Assembly: GCA_030615505.1 (NCBI GenBank)
Contig: JAUWZD010000013.1
Coordinates: 1-57,878 of the forward strand
DNA: 57,878 nucleotides
Direction: 5' to 3'
Source of the DNA: Spirochaetales bacterium
Lineage (GTDB): Bacteria > Spirochaetota > Spirochaetia > SZUA-6 > DRHE01
Both the position numbers and the translations under genes were made by a program. Under the pieces are notes generated by a model, which was not told the origin of the DNA, did not search any database, and was given only the letters and a program-made list of their open reading frames with translations. Below, in pieces: positions 52,762 through 57,878 of this stretch. How positions within the stretch are numbered: the stretch's first letter is position 1; the number at the start of each line of letters is the position of its first letter.

Positions 52762-52917
52762 GAGAATATACCTGAATATGATCTTCTTCCAGTTATAATC
52801 TGACTTGGCCGGCTTTTTGGTATTTTCTGACTATATATTGCTCACCATCGATGTACTCTGCATTATGCGAAGGTCTGGCATGTCTAAAAAGTTGGAGTGC
52901 ATCTCCATATCTTGATC

Positions 52918-53736
52918 TCATAGATAGCGTTTCATTTTCTCGCCGATAACACCCGCGTATAGTTCAATGTAATTTTTTATCGGGCTCGAATCTATTTTCC
53001 TGGAGAGCACTTCCTCTACTTGAAAGAAACCGACTGACTCTTTCATGCTCACCGTTATCTTTATTGGTTTTTTATTACCCTTTGCTATCTCCACATTCTC
53101 AACAGCAAAAGAAGAGTATTTGTGTATATCTCCTACTTTAGATTCCGCATTAAGCATCATGGGTATGCGAGCCCTGCCCCGTTCCATATCGCATCCGTCA
53201 GCAACGAGTACCACACCTGCTTCAAGAGAGTGTATTCTCTGGGTTCCCATATGACCGGTGATTCCTTCAGTAATGAGGGAACGAAGAACAACTCGCTTTT
53301 TGAGATCATCTGTGTATAAAATATTTAAAACCCTTTCTACGATTGGAGTGGCGAGTGTAACCCCTGCTTGTTCATGGTTCTCTCTACCAATCGTCATCCC
53401 TATGTCATGGAGAAAGGAAGCTATCAATACAGCGATTTTACTATCTTCAAATGTACCAACACCTTCACTTTCGAGACTGAGCATTATACCAGCTTCGTTC
53501 AGCAGGTCTATCAATAGCAGGGAATTGAGCGCCACCTTTCGCATGTGAACAGGACCATGATCATTGTAATGTAAGCGCTTGATAGAGACAGTATTAGCAT
53601 AATCCTGCAGATACTTGATTTCCTGGTCGTGTATCAGCATTTCTGCTGTTTTCAGCGCTTTTCCGGATAGCATTTTTAGAATCTTCTTCTCAAGTGCCAC
53701 TTGCTTCGGTGATTTCATTTGTTTTCCTTCATTCAT
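52918..53736 (-). CDS. HD-domain phosphohydrolase
   Basis: A 272-aa helical protein with an HD domain: YNDHGPVHMRKVALNSLLL (first His), then ASFLHDIGMTIGRENHEQAG (HD pair and following His), and a later Asp in VLVADGCDME. This is the metal-dependent phosphohydrolase set. The C-terminal 70 residues are a mixed alpha/beta extension. It is convergent with the operon and on the same strand as the next accessory genes. Likely a nucleotide or phosphate ester hydrolase; substrate unknown. Confidence 0.85.
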   Translation of the reverse strand: MNEGKQMKSPKQVALEKKILKMLSGKALKTAEMLIHDQEIKYLQDYANTVSIKRLHYNDHGPVHMRKVALNSLLLIDLLNEAGIMLSLESEGVGTFEDSKIAVLIASFLHDIGMTIGRENHEQAGVTLATPIVERVLNILYTDDLKKRVVLRSLITEGITGHMGTQRIHSLEAGVVLVADGCDMERGRARIPMMLNAESKVGDIHKYSSFAVENVEIAKGNKKPIKITVSMKESVGFFQVEEVLSRKIDSSPIKNYIELYAGVIGEKMKRYL

Positions 53737-53772
53737 TCAAATAAACTAAAAAGGGCAAGCTGCGCCTATAAA

Positions 53773-54738
53773 TTAATCCATGCGCTTAAGGATTCTATAA
53801 ACAAGGAAAGTTATCCATCTTGAGGGTTCTTTTTTTTGTCCAAAATCCCAATCTTTCCATACACGCCAGATTGATTCGGCTTTATAATATTCATTTTCAT
53901 CTTTTTTAGATTCTATTATTTCGATCATTTCCAATAAACGCTTATCTTTCTTAATCCAGGGGAATTGTGTCAGCACATCTGCCACATGAAGGATATCATA
54001 CCAAATAAAAGGCGCTTTCAATTTCTTAAAATCAGTGCCCATTGCAAAGAGATACGGTTTTCTTTCCTTCCTCTGTTCCCATAAATTGAGCAAAATATCA
54101 ACACCAGTTCTGCTTTCCTTGCTATCACTATACTCAGGAAGTTGAGACAGAACTTTAAGCATTAATAAATTAGCATAGGGACATGGATCATCTTTCCTCC
54201 CTGGGCCTCGAAACTTCCCTAAAGCAGATGAAGCTGCACAAGGCCAACCATTGTCTCTTATAAGGGATACTAAATACGCAACAACTTTTTTTACCTGATT
54301 ATTATCTTTTAAGCCAAACTTTAATAGAGCATAAACAATCGTAGGGGCATCACATAACATCCAAGAAAAATCGTCTTTCCCGGTTCCACCGAAATGGGTT
54401 GGTATGTTACTGATTACTTGAAAAGGACCTTCCGGTGACTGGTGTTTCAGAATAGTTCCTGCAATATCTTCTATATCTTTGTCTTTAATTGTAAATCCTA
54501 AATCAGCGATAAAGGCTAATTTATGTGTTAAATGGTTGGCGTCTTTATGAGTTTTAAGTGCATATCCAGGCCATACTTTAAGTTCAGTTAATAGATTTTT
54601 TAACCGAGGTTCTTCCCTGATTTGCTCTTTTGCATGTACTGATTCTCTATCTTTTTCAGGCTGAGTGAGCAGATCTATCCTTGTCCGGTAGTTAATCCAC
54701 GGCTGTCCATCTAAAAGCCAGTTATATACCTTTTCCAT
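53773..54738 (-). CDS. Prenyltransferase-like alpha-alpha barrel protein
   Basis: A 321-aa helical protein with prenyltransferase/squalene-cyclase-like repeats: WINYRTRIDLL at the start, HQSPEGPFQ, DAPTIVYALLKFGLKD, DNGWPCAAS and YANLLMLKVL in the middle, FIWYDILHVADVLTQFPWIK near the end. Homologues are sometimes misnamed nitrogen fixation protein. There is no DxDD or zinc-site pattern of real cyclases or transferases, so it is probably non-catalytic or acts on an unknown ligand. A CCTCC complement upstream gives a normal ribosome site (GGAGGC). Confidence 0.65.
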   Translation of the reverse strand: MEKVYNWLLDGQPWINYRTRIDLLTQPEKDRESVHAKEQIREEPRLKNLLTELKVWPGYALKTHKDANHLTHKLAFIADLGFTIKDKDIEDIAGTILKHQSPEGPFQVISNIPTHFGGTGKDDFSWMLCDAPTIVYALLKFGLKDNNQVKKVVAYLVSLIRDNGWPCAASSALGKFRGPGRKDDPCPYANLLMLKVLSQLPEYSDSKESRTGVDILLNLWEQRKERKPYLFAMGTDFKKLKAPFIWYDILHVADVLTQFPWIKKDKRLLEMIEIIESKKDENEYYKAESIWRVWKDWDFGQKKEPSRWITFLVYRILKRMD

Positions 54739-54767
54739 TTTGCCTCCTTCTATGCTATTTTATGACT

Positions 54768-55592
54768 TTAAAAAGTATTATTTTCCACTCTATCCAACCA
54801 TTCCGATACTAATTCACTAAATAAACCTTCTTGCTCAATTTGTAAATTATGCCCGGCTTTATCTAAAACAGCAAAAGAACTGCGTGGATAATTCTCAATT
54901 ATATTCCAAGCATCTCTGTAGCCCACAATACTATCCTGTCTGCCCATAACAAATAGTGTGGGCTTTTTGAATGTTACAGTTAAGGAATCCAAATTGAATG
55001 AAAAAGAATATCCTCTTTTTTGCAGTTTGCTTAAAAACGGTTCATCAGCAATTTCAAGCGCTGGAAGAATTTCATCGCGAAATCTCTCCCATATTCTTTG
55101 GCTTTGTACTACAGATATTGATTCAAATTCTCTCCTATCACCTTCAGACAATCTTGATATTAGATTATCATCCCTTACAAGTGTAACATTCTCAGGCAGA
55201 ACTCTATTATTTGCTTGAGGAATAATCAAAGGGCAAATTAAAAGCAGGCCGTCAATTAATTCAATTTTTTTGTGAATTACTCCTCTTGCCAGGTATCCGC
55301 CATAGGATTCACCTGCTAACAAGAAAGTTTGATTGGGTATTACAGTATCTATGAATTCAAGAATTATTTCAAGCATCTGGTCGGAGCTCTGTATCCAAGA
55401 TTCACCTTTAGTTTTTCCCATTCCAGGCAGATCAAAATAAATTCTTTTCCATTTTTTTCGGTTATTAAATACCGGTTCCATGCAACCCTTCATGAGTCTA
55501 TGATCGGGCATGAATCCATGTATCATTATGATTGGTTTTCCGGAGCCGTGTATCTCATAATAAATTGTTAGATCTTTTAATCTGCATTCCAT
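54768..55592 (-). CDS. Alpha/beta hydrolase
   Basis: A 274-aa alpha/beta hydrolase. The oxyanion strand is KPIIMIHGFMPDHR, the nucleophile elbow is LLAGESYGGYLARG (Ser in GESYG), the acid is in FVMGRQDSIVG and the His in LDKAGHNLQIEQ. The full triad is present. It lies 29 bases upstream of the prenyltransferase-like gene on the same strand, possibly one transcript. Probable esterase or lactonase; no more specific assignment. Confidence 0.9.
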   Translation of the reverse strand: MECRLKDLTIYYEIHGSGKPIIMIHGFMPDHRLMKGCMEPVFNNRKKWKRIYFDLPGMGKTKGESWIQSSDQMLEIILEFIDTVIPNQTFLLAGESYGGYLARGVIHKKIELIDGLLLICPLIIPQANNRVLPENVTLVRDDNLISRLSEGDRREFESISVVQSQRIWERFRDEILPALEIADEPFLSKLQKRGYSFSFNLDSLTVTFKKPTLFVMGRQDSIVGYRDAWNIIENYPRSSFAVLDKAGHNLQIEQEGLFSELVSEWLDRVENNTF

Positions 55593-55632
55593 ATCTTTTT
55601 TTTACTCTAATATTTGACCACATATGGGGCAG

Positions 55633-55860
55633 TTATACTATGGTTAGAAATACAGGTAGTAAGTATATTCCAGCACCTAAAAATACAAGTAGTGTACTTC
55701 CAAGAGCAAAATTTAATAGATCATGACGAAAGACTATTGAGATTACACCCATAAACAGAAAAAGATAAGTAATATAAATATTTAATACCTGCATTATGGA
55801 ACGATTAACAGATGATATTCGTCTTAATTCAATTTTCCATTTGAATAATTTCCAAAACAA
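55633..55860 (-). CDS. Small membrane protein, probably N-terminally truncated
   Basis: The frame encodes two hydrophobic helices (VLNIYITYLFLFMGVISIVF and STLLVFLGAGIYLLPVFLTIV) preceded by a basic segment LFKWKIELRRISSVNRSI. Related small proteins carry an additional helix at the N-terminus; here the frame is open only 13 further codons without a good start (the TTG at 55860 is the best available). This suggests a truncated gene or one with a rare start. It lies 40 bases upstream of the hydrolase gene. Confidence 0.5.
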   Translation of the reverse strand: MFWKLFKWKIELRRISSVNRSIMQVLNIYITYLFLFMGVISIVFRHDLLNFALGSTLLVFLGAGIYLLPVFLTIV

Positions 55861-55913
55861 GAGGTGAAATACAATACGGTATGCGAAGTTGGTTCACTAT
55901 TGGCAGTATTCGC

Positions 55914-56330
55914 CTACTGAACGTTTCCGAGTCTATCTGCCCATTTCTCTGGATAGCCATCGTAATAGGCTTGCCACTTTTCCCCTCTTCTTCGGTGATA
56001 AATACAGCCGTAGATCACTCTAAGAATAGAAGGCAATCCAACAACCAGAAGGTATAGGGGACCTAACATCCTTGATTGGATTGAATGTCCGTACTCGTGC
56101 AACTTGTTCTGTTTGCTTATCGGTATGTGTTTATTATCAACTGAACTCCAAAAGATAAATATGCCTAGAGAAACAGCGAAACCTCTTACTTTCATAAAAA
56201 TCCTACGCTTCTCAAAGGAAACGCATTCTATGCTCTTGGACAGCGCAAGCCAGATCATGCACAGTAAGCCAAGCAAGTTTTGAGGGAATTCCCAGACAAT
56301 ATAGAGAAAGTACATAAGATATACCATCAT
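55914..56330 (-). CDS. Membrane protein with HExxH-type motif
   Basis: A 138-aa protein with three hydrophobic segments (VYLMYFLYIVW; GLLCMIWLAL; GFAVSLGIFIFW) and then KLHEYGHSIQSRMLGPLYLL, which contains HEYGH, an HExxH zinc-metallopeptidase-like motif. The C-terminus is YPEKWADRLGN. I recall the same HEYGH...GLPS...KWADRLG arrangement in small proteins of mobile cassettes. It is oriented opposite to the adjacent attC-like site. Activity is untested and the third ligand is not obvious. Confidence 0.65.
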   Translation of the reverse strand: MMVYLMYFLYIVWEFPQNLLGLLCMIWLALSKSIECVSFEKRRIFMKVRGFAVSLGIFIFWSSVDNKHIPISKQNKLHEYGHSIQSRMLGPLYLLVVGLPSILRVIYGCIYHRRRGEKWQAYYDGYPEKWADRLGNVQ

Positions 56331-56365
56331 GTCCCCTTTCTATTATTACAAAGAAGAACCAATTT

Positions 56366-56528
56366 CGTATAATGCATGTTTCGCGGGTATACGACGCTGC
56401 GCTGAAAAAGGGACTTGGTAAGATTGAGTTGCAAATGATCAAAATAAAAAAACGGCCATGTTTAAGCGGCCAATGTCCCGAAGGGCAAGCCGCCAAAGGC
56501 GGCGCAGTGTATGCCCGCTGTTATCGGA
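56366..56528 (+). other. attC-like integron recombination site 1
   Basis: The left arm CGCGGGTATACGACGCTGCGC (split here: 56382-56402) pairs with the right arm GCGCAGTGTATGCCCGCTG (56502-56520). The outer boxes are ATAAT (56370-56374) on the left and GTTATCGG (56520-56527) on the right, R'' and R' like, with asymmetric unpaired bases between. The interior holds CCGAAGGG and a GCCGCC-AAA-GGCGGC hairpin. The elements CGGGTATA, CCGAAGGG and CCGCTGTT also occur in the same order at 57055-57156. Core cut expected between 56520 and 56521. Confidence 0.55.
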
Positions 56529-56613
56529 AGTGACCGCAACCTTCCTATTTTATTTAAATTACCCATTGACCCACTATGGGTTATGAACTAAATTATACAT
56601 TAGAAGGTAATTT

Positions 56614-56835
56614 ATGCACCATAATATTCTTAAAGTCAATGACGAGTTCAAGGAAATTACTACAAAAACCGTTGATGATAGAAAAAGACTTACACTTGGT
56701 GAATTAATCAATGATTCTAAAAGAGTTCGTTTATACAAAAACAAAAGAGGAGAAATACTTATCATCCCTGTTGTTGAAATACCTGCTTCAGAAATCTGGT
56801 TGTTTCAAAACAAGGAAGCATTAGAAAGTGTCTAA
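56614..56835 (+). CDS. Small protein, antitoxin-like
   Basis: A 73-aa protein (MHHNILKVNDEFKEITTKTV start) with RKRLTLGELINDSKRVRLYK and GEILIIPVVEIPASEIWLF, which suggests an AbrB/MazE-like beta-strand fold with an amphipathic C-terminal tail WLFQNKEALESV. An AGAAGG ribosome site precedes it. It overlaps the next small gene by 8 bases, the usual antitoxin-toxin order. It is encoded in the putative cassette. Assignment is by form and context; I cannot name a family with certainty. Confidence 0.6.
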   Translation: MHHNILKVNDEFKEITTKTVDDRKRLTLGELINDSKRVRLYKNKRGEILIIPVVEIPASEIWLFQNKEALESV

Positions 56836-57013
56836 AAAGGTCTACAAGACGCTTCTGAAGGACGAATATCCAAAATCAGCCCCGATTCTGAATGTTGAAA
56901 AGATATTTGAAGCCTATGCTGAACAATCAACCCCTGCAGCATATAGGATATTTTGGTACTATGGTCCTGAAAAAGATCAAATTACTGTCGTTGCGATAAT
57001 TCCGCATCCTTAA
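56828..57013 (+). CDS. Small protein, RelE/ParE-like toxin candidate
   Basis: A 61-aa protein starting at GTG 56828. It begins VYKTLLKDEYPKSAP and ends with YRIFWYYGPEKDQITVVAIIPHP, the beta-hairpin plus basic/aromatic ending typical of RelE/ParE-like toxins and of HigB-like proteins. It is short for the family (usually 80-100 aa). Overlap with the previous gene and the cassette setting support a toxin-antitoxin role. The exact family is uncertain. Confidence 0.55.
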   Translation: MSKKVYKTLLKDEYPKSAPILNVEKIFEAYAEQSTPAAYRIFWYYGPEKDQITVVAIIPHP

Positions 57014-57054
57014 AATAAAAAACTATATATAAAATAATTTTTGCTACGGTCATT

Positions 57055-57156
57055 TCAGATAACGAAACACGGGTATAAGAAGTTGCTCGACCATCGGGAG
57101 AGCAATTTGGGTGGAACGACCGAAGGGAGTGGAACCTTATATCCGCTGTTGTGCGA
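57055..57156 (+). other. attC-like integron recombination site 2
   Basis: The left arm CGGGTATAAG (57070-57079) pairs with CTTATATCCG (57136-57145) with one G-U pair; the outer boxes ATAAC (57059-57063) and GTTGT (57148-57152) correspond to R'' and R'. Unequal spacers (GAAACA against CT) leave bases extrahelical, as in attC. The internal TTGCTC/GAGCAA stem and CCGAAGGG lie between. It follows the second cassette gene by about 40 bases. Confidence 0.55.
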
Positions 57157-57196
57157 TGGACTGTGCCAATTAATTTATTTCAAATATTCTCAATGT

Positions 57197-57838
57197 CTAT
57201 TTCCAAATAATAATGTTTTGCATGAAAAATGGAAAAACATTTTTAATCTCATATTTTTTTACACAAAGATTGCTTAATATTTTTTTAATTTCATATGGTT
57301 TATAGGAAGCTCTTATGGATTTAAAAAATCCATTCTGATTTGGTATCCAATATAACCACCAAACTCTTTTTAAGTCATATATTAATAATATTCCATCATC
57401 TTTTACATATTCCATAAGATTCTTTATCGCTTTTTCAGGATTTTCCCAATGGTGTAAAGAAAATGTAGAATAAACTAAATCAAACTTACCCAATTTGTCT
57501 AATAATTTATCATCTTCAATATTTCCATTAATAAAACCTACATGGGATTCTAATTTTTTCTTCTTTATGTATTCATTTCCTACTGTTATCATATCCGGGG
57601 ATATTTCTATTGCTGTAATATTAATATTTTTATTATGTTCCGCAATCATGGCTGCTAAAGTTCCTGAACCCGCGCCAACCTCTAAATATTTTCCCTTTAT
57701 GCTAAGAATGGCGAGTTTTTTTAAAAATCCACGAAACCTCATTTTTGAAGACTTCTCAGCTTCTTCCGCATATTTTCTGGCATTTTCAATACCAGTAAAA
57801 TTCTCATCTTGATGATTTTCAACAATTCTTTTTAACAT
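57197..57838 (-). CDS. SAM-dependent class I methyltransferase
   Basis: A 213-aa Rossmann methyltransferase. The SAM motif I is YLEVGAGSGTLAAMIAEH (around residue 52), motif II is ITAIEISPDMI, then INGNIEDDKLL, and the post-II strand FDLVYSTFSLHHWENPEKAI (like UbiE/Methyltransf_11). The C-terminus is aromatic and basic (WWLYWIPNQ). It is AT-rich relative to the window's core genes and reads opposite to the cassette, within what is probably the next cassette. A GGAGGAGAG ribosome site marks the start. Substrate unknown. Confidence 0.85.
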   Translation of the reverse strand: MLKRIVENHQDENFTGIENARKYAEEAEKSSKMRFRGFLKKLAILSIKGKYLEVGAGSGTLAAMIAEHNKNINITAIEISPDMITVGNEYIKKKKLESHVGFINGNIEDDKLLDKLGKFDLVYSTFSLHHWENPEKAIKNLMEYVKDDGILLIYDLKRVWWLYWIPNQNGFFKSIRASYKPYEIKKILSNLCVKKYEIKNVFPFFMQNIIIWK

Positions 57839-57878
57839 ATGTCTCTCCTCCTATAAATTGATGGCACAGTCTTTCGCA

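Larger units (their letters stand above)
56521..57148 (+). mobile_element. Candidate integron gene cassette, 628 bp
   Basis: The two attC-like sites bound a unit of 628 bases, starting after the G of the first R' core and ending at the G of the second. The size, the single plus-strand transcription unit (two small genes reading toward the second site) and toxin-antitoxin-like content are typical of cassettes in chromosomal integrons, which are known in Treponema-type spirochaetes. No integrase gene or attI is in the window. Confidence 0.5.

Noticed and set aside
1..57878. CRISPR arrays, tRNA and rRNA genes
   Set aside because: No regularly spaced repeats, no tRNA-like cloverleaf with a T-arm GTTCRA pattern and no rRNA signatures were noticed on reading both strands.

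Overview
The window reads as a chromosome segment of a strictly or facultatively anaerobic, fermentative bacterium, most likely a spirochaete. This is an inference. It rests on a PerR/rubrerythrin/desulfoferrodoxin oxygen-defence set, two divergent genes that resemble proteins I associate with Treponema-type genomes (303-aa protein and ABC ATPase, 37.3-39.2 kb), a CsgG-like periplasmic/outer-membrane protein, and what look like integron recombination sites at the right end. No rRNA, tRNA or CRISPR array is visible.

Layout. 1-1.5 kb: a transposon-related partial gene and small AT-rich genes. 1.75-8.45 kb: one tight operon of the MoxR type (membrane protein, DUF4129, DUF4350, MoxR ATPase, DUF58, and an RDD-SpoIIM fusion). 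8.6-10.9 kb: a small unknown gene and two carbamoyltransferase paralogues, one ATCase-like and one knotted (YgeW/AOTCase-like). 11.3-12.9 kb: a sodium/solute symporter with a clear promoter and terminator. 13.0-16.3 kb, minus strand: 2-hydroxyacid dehydrogenase, corrinoid protein, a pyrrolysine-free MtmB-family methyltransferase, and a 4-oxalocrotonate tautomerase-like protein. 16.4-17.1 kb: decayed genes. 17.2-27.3 kb: a CsgG-like envelope protein; the minus-strand set ygfK-ssnA-transporter-microORF; and a B-family DNA polymerase. 27.3-36.5 kb: accessory and stress genes (HEPN/MNT, VapBC, PerR regulon, NicO metal exporter with DUF1007, a 5'-nucleotidase lipoprotein) and several pseudogenes. 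36.5-39.2 kb: AlaX, the spirochaete-type protein and an ABC ATPase. 39.2-42.6 kb: two PLP fold-type II enzymes and a MocA-like nucleotidyltransferase. 42.8-52.8 kb: a ten-kilobase operon with a near-consensus promoter: three-subunit molybdenum hydroxylase (xanthine dehydrogenase family), FdrA/AllF, DUF1116/AllG, a cyclase-family amidohydrolase, a GNAT-like protein, a thiolase-like protein lacking the nucleophilic cysteine, and a DUF35 zinc-ribbon/OB protein. 52.9-57.9 kb: AT-rich accessory genes including an apparent integron cassette of about 628 bp carrying a toxin-antitoxin-like pair between two attC-like sites.

How it may work together. YgeW-like carbamoyltransferase, YgfK, SsnA, MocA/YgfJ-like protein, PLP lyase-like enzymes and a molybdenum hydroxylase are the ingredients of the anaerobic purine and heterocycle degradation loci known from E. 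coli (yge-ygf-ssnA) and gut anaerobes. Here they sit in at least four separate transcription units. The 42.8-52.8 kb operon adds AllF/AllG, the core of oxamate carbamoyltransferase, plus a ring-opening-type hydrolase and a cysteine-less thiolase with DUF35. I know of no described pathway with that combination. My leading hypothesis is that it oxidises and opens a nitrogen heterocycle and recovers energy as carbamoyl phosphate, with an acyl-group step run by the thiolase-like/DUF35 pair. AllH (DUF2877) and carbamate kinase are not in the window.
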